A stretch of 24,327 bases of DNA. It comes from Pleurotus djamor. Taxonomy: Eukaryota; Basidiomycota; Agaricomycetes; Agaricales; Pleurotaceae. The stretch lies in NCBI GenBank assembly GCA_029747585.1, contig JAPEVF010000683.1, forward strand, positions 1 to 24,327, in the 5' to 3' direction. A model generated the notes under the pieces. That model searched no databases, was not told the DNA's origin, and saw nothing but the letters and a program-made list of their open reading frames with translations. Positions within the stretch are counted from its first letter, which is position 1, and the number at the start of each line of letters is the position of its first letter. Made by a program: the position numbers and the translations under genes. Positions 7,575 through 16,472 of the stretch are shown in pieces.

Positions 7575-9956
7575 ATGAATAACTTTCTAAAAAACCAAAT
7601 TATCATAGTGTTATACTATGTTTTATGCTCTACCTTATTTTTTATAATAAAAATTTTTTTATTTTTNAAAATTTTTNATTTTATACTTTGCCTTCACTCA
7701 CCTACCCTAAGGACCCTACGGGTTCTAAAGCAGATACAGCATCTGCCCGTCCCTTGCCATTTACCCTTTCACTTTTAGCCCAGCACTTTCAATTATGTGG
7801 GAGTGGGAAGTTAAAATGGGAGGACTGGTTCACACACACCCTCCCACATCCCTTTCACAGCCCACCCTTTCACTTAAAGTGTAGGGAAGGGATGTGTAGG
7901 GTGTGAAAGGGGAGGTGAATGTGTTGGGCAGGAAAAGTAGTGATGGCTAGTATAGGAGGTAAGGATTCTGTAAAAATAAAACCTTTTATTTTTTNATTTT
8001 TTNAATCCTTCGTTTCATTATGGGTTTATCTTCGATCCTGACCTCCTTATCACCTTTCGGACTATTAGGTCCATTTCAAAAACTTAAGACTCTTCAAAGT
8101 CGAAGTGATGGTTGTGACAGAGCTACTTTAAATTTTAATAATAATTACAAAATTCTAATATTTATTTTATTAAACAAAATATTTTTCTTCTTTAAACCCC
8201 TTTTACTCCTGCCTATTCTGTTCCTTGCCCGTACCTTTTCCTTTCACTTTAACTTTAACTTCCACTCCCACTTTCCACTTAGGTGCTGTGGAAAGGGATG
8301 TGCAAGTGACAGTGACAGTGTGAGTGGCAGGGCAAGAGCTGGAAAAGGCTGGAAGGGCTGGATTGAAAATGGCAGGGCCTGGCTTTTGTTAATAAATAAA
8401 ATAAATTATAAATTATTAAAAAAAATAAAATTCTATCTGTTCCATTTTACGAGTCCTATCTACTTCCGACTATTCACTATTTACTGGCATAACTATGCCG
8501 GTTCGTATAATTATATAAGCTTAGGCCCAGCTCACCTAGTAACTAAAAAAANTAAAAGGTAATGTATTAAATTTATTAAACTTAAAAATAAAACCTCTAC
8601 TTGCCTTCTTGCCTATAATTTATTTAATTTACAGTTTTTTATTTAATAAATATGAACAAAAATTCTCTTTATTCTTAGATCTATTAACTAAATTAATAGA
8701 GACTATTTATATTTATGCTAGCTTATTTATTTCTTTCTTTTTTTNATTTAATTCTAACTATTATTATTTTATATGTTATTTTTTATATTTTTTTNGGCTT
8801 ACAGTATATTTAAAGTTTATTTTTTTNAAGATTATTTTTTTTNGTACGATCAAAACCTACAGGTCAAACGGCCTTACACACCCTTCCCTACACTTCCCTT
8901 CCCTTTAGGGTGGGAAGTGAAAGGGTGGGAAGTGAAGGGGATATTGAGACAAAACGTACACGTTTTTCCTTCGTTCTCTTCGGACCAGAAAGAGAAGGAC
9001 CTTACATGGCTTGGTGAGGAAAGGTAACGAGAAATAAAATACTTAAAATTAGAATAATTATTATTTTTAAAGCTATATTAAAAATTTTTTTATTCTGTTT
9101 TTCAGCTATTAGTTCTGGTAATATTTTTAACGGTGCAGGTTTTGAGTTTAGTTCTGATTTAAATAATTATTTTTTAAATTCTAATTTTTTTGCTAAAATT
9201 AAAATTTTTTTAAATAAATTAAAAAGAAAAAATAATAATGGAGATAATAATTTAAATCAAAATAATAATCAAAATAATAATCAAAATAATAATAACTCTC
9301 CTCAAACTCAAACTCAAACTCAACCTCAATCTCATACTCATCCTCAACCTCAAATTAATGAGAATAATCTTATTAATTCTAATTCTAATTCGAATATTAA
9401 TAATCAAAGTCAAGTATTAATAACTTCTCAACAACAATTAAATAATATTAATAATTCTGATACATTACTTAATGAAAATAATGTAGAAGATGATAATTTA
9501 AGTGTTAATACTTTTTCTACTACAAGTTCAGAAATGCTTGAAATTGTTAATAATATTCAAAGACAGAATAAATTTTATTCTGATGAATATACCAATGAGG
9601 AAATGGATGACGTACTTTTAGACTTCGGTTATTCAGCTAGTTCAGATTCTAAAGAAGAAAAAGGTAAAAAATTATTTAATGGTTTAAATAAACTACCTAC
9701 TATTTTAGATGAAAGTGAGACTGAACTTAATAGTGAATTAAACTTTCAAAACCCTAATCACACTCCTTCTAACTCTTCTACAATCCCTCCTATTTTGGAA
9801 AATACGGAAAATTCATCCGGAAATCCCCAAACTTCAGAAACTACGGAGGATTATAACTCTACTAACTCTACTTATGCTTCGGAATCTTCGGATTCTTCGG
9901 ATTCTTCGGATTCTTCGGAATCTTCAGGACCAAATGGGGAAACTCCCATGCCCTAA
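7575..9956 (+). CDS. Long uncharacterised membrane ORF (about 790 codons), needs N removal and TGA read-through
   Basis: I do not recognise the product. From ATG 7575 to TAA 9954-9956 there are nine Ns, each after a T or A run. Dropping every N leaves one frame of 791 codons with no TAA or TAG. Three TGA codons remain, at 7904, 7916 and 9015. The first two lie inside a GC-rich palindrome, and the third follows MAW. Hydrophobic stretches lie at about residues 8-33, 193-218, 376-420 and 484-508. From about residue 549 the chain is low-complexity and probably disordered: Asn/Gln-rich, then QT/QP repeats, and at the end acidic DSS repeats. Three GC-rich palindromes (around 7780-7935, 8220-8365, 8876-8940) are translated in frame. 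If TGA is a stop, the gene is broken into pieces, such as ATG 7919 onward and the tail after 9017. Its position behind nad1 suggests cotranscription. Confidence 0.55.
7780..7935. repeat. GC-rich palindrome inside orf790
   Basis: The centre CACTTAAAGTG lies within CCCACCCTTTCACTTAAAGT, and the right arm is GGGAAGGGATGTGTAGGG. The left part CCCAGCACTTTCAATTATGT is shared with the 11064/11262 duplicates. It contributes two in-frame TGA codons. Confidence 0.75.
8220..8365. repeat. GC-rich palindrome-like element inside orf790
   Basis: A left arm rich in CACTTTAACTTTAACTTCC faces a right arm with GTGGAAAGGGATGTGC and GGCTGGAAGGGCTGG. It is more degenerate than other copies but clearly of the family, and it is read in frame without stops. 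Confidence 0.6.
8876..8940. repeat. Short GC-rich palindrome inside orf790
   Basis: ACACTTCCCTTCCCTTTAGG faces two tandem GTGGGAAGTGAA units. It is very similar to the copy at 9957-10033 and is translated in frame in orf790. Confidence 0.7.
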
Positions 9957-10033
9957 ACTTCCCATCCCTACACTTCCCTTCCCTTTCACTTAAGTGGGAG
10001 GGTGGGAAGTGAAAGGGTGGGAAGTGAAAGGGA
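9957..10033. repeat. GC-rich CACTTAAGTG palindrome at the 3' end of orf790
   Basis: The core CACTTAAGTGGGAGGGTGGG has a mirrored left arm and begins right after the orf790 stop codon. The same core appears at 23417-23439. Confidence 0.8.
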
Positions 10034-10314
10034 AAGAGATTCAGAATAAACCCGAAAATTTTAACTTAAAATACTAAAAACTATTCACCTTCCAGCCTTA
10101 CGGAGCCTACATTCGGACCCTTCGGACGGACAGGTATTTAGTTATTAGGCCTGATCAACATAATAAACTTAAATTATAAAATTTTAGTGTTGTGCAGGAT
10201 AATATATAAAAAACCAAAAACATATTTAAACCTATAGTATTTAATTTAATAAATAATTTAACTAAAAAAAANGTTTTAATTATAAAATATTTTTTCTTTA
10301 AACCCCTTTTATTC

Positions 10315-10466
10315 CCTACAATTTAACTTTTCCCTCCCTTTCACTTATCCCTTTCACTTAAAGTTTAGGGTAGGGTAGGGTTGTGTAGGATCCCTTTCAC
10401 ACCCTTCCCACCCCTACCCTTAAGGGAAAGGGATGGGAGGGAAAGTGTAGGGTGTGGGAGGGTTAA
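10315..10466. repeat. Double GC-rich palindromic element
   Basis: Two centres lie side by side: CACTTAAAGTTTAGGG near 10346 and CCCTTAAGGG near 10418. It looks like two adjacent or nested family members. Confidence 0.7.
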
Positions 10467-10648
10467 ATTTAATTCTTAAAGTCCATTATCATATTAAAAG
10501 AAGTTAAGTTAAGCCAAAGTAGGAAAGAACTAATTAATTTAACTTAAAATTAAATTAAAAANCTTTTTTTTTTTTNGCTTAAAATTTTAAATAAATAAAA
10601 GATNAAAGAAAAATAAAATAAATAAAAAAAAAACAAAAATAAATAAAT

Positions 10649-10719
10649 AAGCCTATAATTTAATGGTAGAATAATTTCTTGATGAGGAATCTGTAGAAGT
10701 TCAAATCTTCTTGGGCTTA
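10649..10719 (+). tRNA. trnI: tRNA-Ile (GAU)
   Basis: The acceptor AAGCCTA pairs with TGGGCTT, with discriminator A. The anticodon stem ATTTC/GGAAT closes TTGATGA (GAT). The T arm AGAAG/CTTCT closes TTCAAAT. It stands alone between orf790 and cob. Confidence 0.9.
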
Positions 10720-11063
10720 AAAAAAATAATAAACACTAAACTTAAATATAATATTAATATTAATATTAATATAAAACATAAAAAATTTTATATTAGTTTA
10801 GTATAGTATTATAATAGTCTGAGTGTTTTTTTTTTAGTGACAATAAATTAGGTAAAATTTATTAATACAAAAAAAATTATAATTAATTATAATTTTATTT
10901 GTATTATTTAAATATTAACTTATAACTTTAATTCTGAGATTTCTTTTATTTTTTTCCTTGAAAGAAAATCTTTATTTTTATTAAATAAAACTTTATTTAA
11001 ATTTTATGCCTTCACTCTGTACCTCCTTACTTGGCCATTTTTGGTTTGAACGTAAACCTTTCT

Positions 11064-11176
11064 TTCTAGCCTTTTAACACATGCACACCCAGCACTTTCA
11101 ATTATGTGGGAGTGGAAGGTATAAGTTAAAGTGCGAGTCCCTTTCCCTTAAGGGTAGGGTTGGGAGAAGTGATAGG
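11064..11176. repeat. GC-rich 113-base repeat, copy A
   Basis: This is a direct repeat of 11262-11374 with two differences (T/C in TTCYAGCC and G/A in ACATRCACAC). It contains the CCCTTAAGGG core and belongs to the GC-rich palindrome family. Confidence 0.92.
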
Positions 11177-11261
11177 TTAAGGTAAGGTCTAGGGTAACAT
11201 GAAATTTTTGATTTTTTATAAAAATCTTTATCTTAAATTATTAATATAATATTTTTTTCCT

Positions 11262-11374
11262 TTCCAGCCTTTTAACACATACACACCCAGCACTTTCAAT
11301 TATGTGGGAGTGGAAGGTATAAGTTAAAGTGCGAGTCCCTTTCCCTTAAGGGTAGGGTTGGGAGAAGTGATAGG
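11262..11374. repeat. GC-rich 113-base repeat, copy B
   Basis: This is the second copy of the unit at 11064-11176, 85 bases downstream and in the same orientation. The near identity implies a recent duplication. Confidence 0.92.
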
Positions 11375-11612
11375 GAGGGAAAAGAATATTTATTTTTTAT
11401 TATAAAATTAATACAAAAATAAAAAAAGACTTAAACTAAATTTATAATTAGTTTTTATGTTTTATTCTTATACTTTATTTGTTTTTCCTTTTGTCTTACG
11501 AAGGATTAAGGAATACAGAACCTACGGATCTTTCGGACTTGAATAAAAAAAANTTAAATAATAATTAAAAAGATAAAAAAAANTAAAAACAAAAACAAAA
11601 AAATATAAAAAA

Positions 11613-12005
11613 ATGAGAATATTAAAAACTCACGTACTACTTAGACTATTTAATTCTTACATAGTAGATTCACCTCAACCTGCTAATATATCATACTTAT
11701 GGAATTTTGGTTCTTTATTAGCACTTTGCTTAGGAATACAAATTTTAACAGGAGCGTTTTTAGCAATGCATTATCAACCTAATATAGATTTAGCATTTAA
11801 TTCAGTAGAACATATTATGAGAGATGTAAACAATGGATGGATTATTAGATATACACATGCAAATGTTGCTTCTTTTTTCTTCATTTTTGTTTATGCTCAT
11901 ATAGCCAGAGGATTATATTATGGATCCTATAAATCACCAAGAGTATTAGTATGGTCAATAGGAGTTATTATTTTAATTTTAATGATTTGTATTGGTTTCC
12001 TGGGT
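11613..12005 (+). CDS. cob: Apocytochrome b, exon 1
   Basis: This exon encodes residues 1-131 of cytochrome b, the diheme subunit of complex III. It begins [20 protein letters not shown], followed by [18 protein letters not shown], with the Q-site region and first heme helices. AMHY and the [12 protein letters not shown]...[11 protein letters not shown] stretch carry heme-ligand histidines. The exon ends after IGFLG. I place the splice after GGT at 12003-12005, because group I introns follow a U and exon 2 resumes with TATGTTTTACC (YVLPYGQ). The frame runs on into the intron ORF. All five exons together give 1,188 bases, or 395 residues, close to the usual cob length. Confidence 0.96.
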
Positions 12006-12974
12006 TACGAACATAGCCCAAAATGGTTTAATAATATTAGCGAGCATTTTAATGATTTTTATTTAAATTTAATGCCTAGTTATTGTTTATGCTCCGCATT
12101 TACAATAACAACTCCTTGTTCTTTAAAAACTACGCAAACGCTTTCCTCTGATGACAGCAGTATAAAATCTAAACAAAAAAACTCTGACCAATTAATAGAA
12201 ACTTTTCTTAAAGAAAAAAATTTAACTCCGGTATATGTTTATGATAATTTAGATTTACCTGCCACTAGAAAAAAAAATATCTGAAGATTTAAAACAAAAA
12301 AGTGGAATATATCTTATCTTAAATAAGATAACTTTAGATTATTATATTGGATCTGCTTCTACTAATAGAATGTATAGTAGATTTAGTAACCATTTAATTT
12401 ATTTCAGTGGAAGCAAAATAGTTAAATTAGCCGTTAAAAAATATAACTTATCTAATTTTGCATTTTTAGTTTTAGAAATATTTCCTGAAATTGTGAATCA
12501 ACAAAATAATAAAAATTTATTAGATTTAGAAGATTTCTATTTAAAATCTTTATTACCTAATTATAATATTTTAACTGAAGCTGGTAATTCTTTTGGTTAT
12601 AAACATACTGAAATTACTAGAATAAAAATGAAAGCTAATTATTCTTTAGAAAGAAGATTACAAATAGGAAATTTAAACAAAGGTAATTCTTTACCTATTG
12701 CAACGGTAGAAAAATTCAAACAAATTGCCACAAATAGAAAATTAGTTTATTCTGAACAAGGAAAATTAAATTTAAAATTAAAATCTAAACCTTTATTAGT
12801 TTTTAATCTAAACGGAACTCTTTATGGTGAGTTTCCAAGTTTAACTGAGGCAGCTAAAAGCTTAAATTGTGGTTTAAAAANCAATTTATAGATGTTTAAA
12901 AACCGAGTCGAAAGTATTAAAGAGACAGTTAAGAATTTCGCTAAAAAAATTAATAAAAAAAAAAAATAANATAA
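12006..12974 (+). CDS. GIY-YIG intron endonuclease, exon-fused, with apparent frameshift
   Basis: The ORF continues in frame from cob exon 1 through [11 protein letters not shown], a linker, and [15 protein letters not shown], the usual lead-in to the endonuclease. At the A9 run near 12269-12277 the frame is lost (TGA follows at 12282). The next frame gives [20 protein letters not shown], the GIY-YIG catalytic signature, followed by SRFSNHL with its Arg. The C-terminus has a NUMOD-like DNA-binding part ([18 protein letters not shown]). An N at 12881 breaks that part, and removing it restores [14 protein letters not shown] up to TAA at 12972. One A too many at 12269-12277 is the simplest explanation, a sequencing error or a real inactivating mutation. 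It would promote intron homing or aid splicing. Confidence 0.8.
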
Positions 12975-13029
12975 CTATAAAAATAATTATTATTAAATCA
13001 TAGTCCCATGAGTAGCCTAATTTTTTTTC

Positions 13030-13079
13030 TTTTTTTTCTCTCTTCTTTTTGTTAATAATTTATTGAGAGAAAAAAAGGC
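13030..13079. repeat. CTCTC/GAGAG hairpin element, copy 4 (in cob intron 1)
   Basis: The T-run, CTCTCTTC, the interior GTTAATAATTTATT, GAGAG, an A-run and GGC follow in order. It has the same wording as copy 1, inserted between the endonuclease ORF and the intron core. Confidence 0.8.
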
Positions 13080-13512
13080 AAAAACAAAATTAGAAAATAA
13101 TTCTATGCAACTTCTAGAAGGAAATAGATTATAAAGTGGAATATCTTGACAAAGATATTGACTACGTTTATTTGCCTTTTTATTTTTATATATAATAAAA
13201 AATATAGCAAATCAATTTTAGTTGGCAATATTAGTGAAAACGATCAAAGTATTTTAAGTTAGCTTAATAATAAGAGATCGTCGGCTATCTAGAGGGTCGC
13301 GACAGACTGGGTCACTAATGGGTGCCTGAAATGGTGCTTAATGTACAGTCGAAACTTTAATCTAGTTCATTTTTAATCTAAACTAATACTAGATTTAATA
13401 AATTTGTTTATAGAATATACGAATTCAAAGTTATTCTATCATTTTTATAATTATTGGCTTTGCCTAAGTTGTAAATGCTTTGCATTTACTTTTTTTTTTT
13501 TTTNGTTTTTTC

Positions 13513-13563
13513 TTTTTTTCTNCTCTTCTTTTTGTTAATTAATTTATTGAGAGAAAAAAANGG
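13513..13563. repeat. CTCTC/GAGAG hairpin element, copy 5 (in cob intron 1)
   Basis: It has the same layout as copy 4 and lies in the 3' part of the intron, after the group I core and 67 bases before exon 2. An N interrupts CTNCTC. Confidence 0.75.
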
Positions 13564-13629
13564 CAAAAAAAAAAAANAAAAAACAAAAAATAAAAAGGAT
13601 TGTAAAGCTAAAATAAAAATGAAAGTTAG

Positions 13630-13665
13630 TATGTTTTACCTTATGGTCAAATGTCTTTATGGGGT
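13630..13665 (+). CDS. cob: Apocytochrome b, exon 2 (36 bases)
   Basis: This 12-codon microexon reads YVLPYGQMSLWG, the conserved block after the second heme-ligand helix. It is in frame with exon 1. It ends after GGT, with the intron starting at 13666. The boundaries follow the exon-T / intron-G rule and family alignment from memory. Its frame continues into the intron 2 endonuclease. Confidence 0.92.
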
Positions 13666-14376
13666 AACCTGATGTGCCCAAAATGGTTTGAAATTTTAAA
13701 TATAGGATCAAACGTAAAAATTTATATTTTAAGTATACCTTTCATTTTACCAAAAACAAGAGCACTAAGACGTATAGGTCCTCATAATTATGATGTTCTT
13801 AGCATTTTAATAGGATCTTTATTAGGAGATGCTTATGCTGAACGTCATGGTCATGGTACTAGATTTTGTTTTCAACAAGAACACTTGAATAATCCTTATT
13901 TATTATGGTTTCATAATTATTTAAGTGAATTAGGTTATTGTACCACTACTATTCCTATTTTAACAACAAGATTAGGTAAAGGTGGAAAACTAAGGTATAT
14001 TTCTAGATTTAAAACTTATACATTTACAAGTTTTAATTGGATCCACACTTCTTTTTATAAAGATGGTAAAAAGGTAATACCAATAGATATAGGCGATTAT
14101 TTATCACCTTTAGCTTTAGCAGTTTGAATAATGGATGATGGAGGCAAAGTATCATCTGGTTTAAAATTATCAACAAATAGTTTTTCAAAAAGTGAAGTAG
14201 ATTATTTATCTACTTTATTAATAAATAAATATGGTTTTAAAGTATCTGTAATCTCAGCAGGTAAGATAAATCAATATAATTTATATGTTTCAAAGAATTC
14301 AATGAAAAAATTATCTCAAATAATTAAACCTTATTTACATCCTTCTATGTACTATAAATTAAACGGCTATATTTAA
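13666..14376 (+). CDS. LAGLIDADG homing endonuclease of cob intron 2, with in-frame TGA
   Basis: The frame is fused to exon 2 and starts NLMCPKWFEI. It has two LAGLIDADG helices: ILIGSLLGDAYAE (first, near 13804-13840) and LALAVWIMDDGGKV (second, near 14115-14150). In the second the Trp is encoded by TGA at 14128-14130, exactly where family members carry W before IMDDG. Translation as standard code would split the protein in two. Other Trp codons in the same ORF are TGG. It is a site-specific DNase with a likely role in intron mobility or splicing. The stop is TAA. Whether it can be made here depends on how TGA is read. Confidence 0.88.
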
Positions 14377-14705
14377 AAATCAAACTATAGTTTTTTCTTT
14401 AGTAATTATGCAATATATGTTTAAAAATAATTATGTTTATGAGATAAAGCAATATCAATGAATACGGTTAAAAACAAATTTCAATTATATGTGTTTAAGA
14501 CCGTCGGTCAGACATATGATCGCTACAGACTGGTCCATTGATAGGTACCTGAAATGGTGCTTAATGTACAGTCGAAATCTTTATAATATATTTTTATTAT
14601 TCCAAGGCTATCTAAAGATCAATAGATCAATTTATGAAAATCATAGATTTAGAATAGTACAGGGGTTTATTTTTATTTGATCTACTATAATAAACCAAAG
14701 ATTAG
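13666..14705 (+). mobile_element. cob intron 2, group I with LAGLIDADG ORF
   Basis: The core near 14520-14576 (CTACAGACTGG and TGTACAGTCGAAA) matches that of intron 1. It follows the in-frame LAGLIDADG ORF. The intron ends at G 14705, before GCAACAGTAATTAC of exon 3. Confidence 0.9.
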
Positions 14706-14766
14706 GCAACAGTAATTACAAATCTTTTATCTGCTATACCAGTATTTGGTCAAGATATTGTAGAAT
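14706..14766 (+). CDS. cob: Apocytochrome b, exon 3 (61 bases)
   Basis: This exon encodes ATVITNLLSAIPVFGQDIVE plus the first base of a Leu codon. The splice after GAAT leaves TA of exon 4 to complete TTA (L) before IWGGF. The Q-o site motif of complex III lies in this part and the next exon. The reading frame runs on into the intron 3 endonuclease. Confidence 0.92.
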
Positions 14767-15686
14767 TAAATTCATTCACAAACAAAATAATAGAAACAAT
14801 AACGATAGCTGACTCTAAAAGTATAATTGAGTCAGTACTACCAACAATAGGAACTATAAATATTAAAGCGTTAAAAAAANGGAAATAGCTTAAGATTGGA
14901 TAAAAAAAATNTTTTNTATTAATACCTTCTCAATTTATAGCTTTTTTAGTAGGATTTATAGATGGAGATGGTTATATTCAAATAACTAAAACCACTAGAG
15001 GTTACATAGCTATAAAATTAGTATTAGCTTTACAATTAAAAGATATTTCTACTTTAGAATATATTCACTCAGTTTTAAATATAGGAAAAATTAGTATATC
15101 TAAAGATCAAAGAAAACCTCTATGCAAATTAATAATAAATAGAACCGATTTACAAGAAGTACTATTTCCATTATTATTACATCATAATATCTTTTTTTTA
15201 ACTAAATCAAGAAGAGAACAATTTAACTTAGCTATGCATATCTTTGAAAAAAATATTAAATATTTTGACATTATCTCTAATTTAAATAAAGAAGAAATAT
15301 TTGTTCATTCTGAACTACCTAAAAAAAGTCTAGACTATATTAATTTACCTTTTTTTAAAAATTGATTAGTAGGATTTACTACAGCTGAAGGTTCTTTCTT
15401 TGTTAAAGCTAATAATGATGGATGTTTTCAATTAAAACAAATAATTCACGTTGAATTATTTGAAGCTTTTAAATTAGTGTTTAATACTAATAGAAAGATT
15501 GGTATTGAAAAATCCTTATTTTTTCAATTTTCAGTTTCTTCTACAAAAGACATTCAAACTGTAATTAATTTTTTTTCTTTTTCTGGACTTCATCCTTTAA
15601 CTGGATTGAAAAATATCCAATATTTAAACTGATTAAATACTCTTAGTAATAGTCAAAGATATAAAAATCTTAATTTCCCTAAATAA
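14767..15686 (+). CDS. LAGLIDADG homing endonuclease of cob intron 3, with two in-frame TGA codons
   Basis: The frame continues from exon 3. Three Ns (14880, 14911, 14916) sit next to homopolymers, and deleting them gives an unbroken frame. The first LAGLIDADG helix is FLVGFIDGDGY (near 14944-14975). The second is WLVGFTTAEGSFF (near 15363-15400), with the W encoded by TGA at 15363-15365. A second TGA at 15630-15632 also falls at a likely Trp (YLNWLNT). The stop is TAA at 15684. The two-motif single-chain layout and length of about 300 residues fit the family. With TGA as stop, the product would lack its second catalytic helix. Confidence 0.85.
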
Positions 15687-16005
15687 TATTTAATATTTAT
15701 TTTTATTTTCTTTTATTTTTCTGCGTCAGCTTTTTTTTCGTTATAGCTTAGCTTATAAATTTTAGTTTGTGATTTGATAATAGTTCCTTAAAACAGTAAT
15801 GTTTTAGAGGCAAACGGGGGAAATTGCAAGAAAATCTTAATTAAACAAAAACACCCTTAAATTAAGATAACTTGCAGCGAAGCTTGATTCGGTAAAATTA
15901 AAAGGATCAAGAACGTTCAACGACTAATGAGTGAGTATTTACCAACAATAAGCTCAACACGATATCCCCGCAACCATTTTATTTATTTTTGTTTTTATTT
16001 TTATT

Positions 16006-16060
16006 CTTTTTTTCTCTCAATAAATTTAAATTATAAGAAAAAGAAAAGAGAAAAAGGGCA
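16006..16060. repeat. CTCTC/GAGAG hairpin element, copy 6 (in cob intron 3)
   Basis: The T-run and CTCTCAATAAATTTAAATTA lead to AAGAAAAGAGAAAAAGGGC. It is in the inverted orientation, and sits between two core segments of the intron, presumably in a peripheral loop. Confidence 0.7.
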
Positions 16061-16142
16061 AAACAAAAATGGTTGATGACATAGTCTAAACATTGTCGTG
16101 AGGCAATGAAGATATAATTAAAAAAATATCATTAATCAATTG

Positions 16143-16472
16143 TAATTTGGGGTGGTTTCAGTGTAAACAATGCTACACTAAATAGATTTTTTTCTTTACA
16201 TTATTTATTACCTTTCTTATTATCTGCATTAGCTATAGCTCATATGATTGCACTACATACACCAGGTTCTAATAACCCTAATGGTGTAACTTCTAATGGA
16301 GATAGATTTGCAATGCATCCTTATTTTATTTTTAAAGATCTAATAACTTTCTTTGCATTCTTTTTAGTTCTATCTGTAATTATCTTCTATTATCCTAATT
16401 TATTAGGTCATAGTGATAATTATATCCCTGCTGATCCAATGGTTACTCCTGCTTCTATTGTACCTGAGTGGT
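16143..16472 (+). CDS. cob: Apocytochrome b, exon 4
   Basis: This exon carries [38 protein letters not shown] and the loop [20 protein letters not shown]. The His residues in SLHY and ALH are the second pair of heme ligands. It runs through [21 protein letters not shown] is the conserved Q-o site motif. It ends one base into the Tyr codon (T at 16472), and exon 5 supplies AT. All Trp codons are TGG. No in-frame ambiguity occurs. Confidence 0.95.

Larger units (their letters stand above)
9957..10648. other. Spacer between orf790 and tRNA-Ile
   Basis: GC-rich palindromes lie at 9957-10033 and 10315-10466. Short Cs and Gs cluster in CTTACGGAGCC and CCCTTCGGACGG around 10096-10130. The rest is AT-rich, and I see no gene. 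Confidence 0.6.
10720..11612. other. Repeat-bearing leader region of cob
   Basis: About 0.9 kb without a gene. It contains the 113-base duplicated GC-rich unit (11064-11176 and 11262-11374), AT-rich runs, and CTACGGATCTTTCGGAC near 11524. Any cob promoter or leader would lie here, but no promoter can be named from the sequence. Confidence 0.6.
12006..13629 (+). mobile_element. cob intron 1, group I with GIY-YIG ORF
   Basis: The intron begins after an exonic T and ends with G. Its catalytic core lies near 13290-13365 (ACAGACTGG, then TGTACAGTCGAAA forming the P7 partners). It shares a 30-base identical stretch with intron 2, starting CCTGAAATGGTGC. Two CTCTC/GAGAG hairpin elements sit in loops at about 13030-13079 and 13513-13563. 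Confidence 0.88.
14767..16142 (+). mobile_element. cob intron 3, group I with LAGLIDADG ORF
   Basis: The endonuclease ORF fills the 5' part. The core follows, with GGGGGAAATTGC near 15817, TAACTTGCAGCGAAGC near 15868, TTCAACGACTAATG near 15916 and GACATAGTCTAAAC near 16078. This is a different core from introns 1 and 2. A CTCTC/GAGAG hairpin is inserted at 16006-16060. The intron ends at G 16142. Confidence 0.9.

Noticed and set aside
9006..9956. Treating the Ser/Asp-rich tail as an independent small gene from ATG 9534
   Set aside because: The same frame is open for about 500 bases upstream and joins the longer orf790, so 9534 is an internal Met.
13475..13672. Plus-strand frame before exon 2
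   Set aside because: It reads a CTCTC/GAGAG hairpin and A-runs out of the cob frame.
14489..14680. Plus-strand frame in intron 2 after the endonuclease
   Set aside because: It overlaps the group I catalytic core and has no homology I can see.
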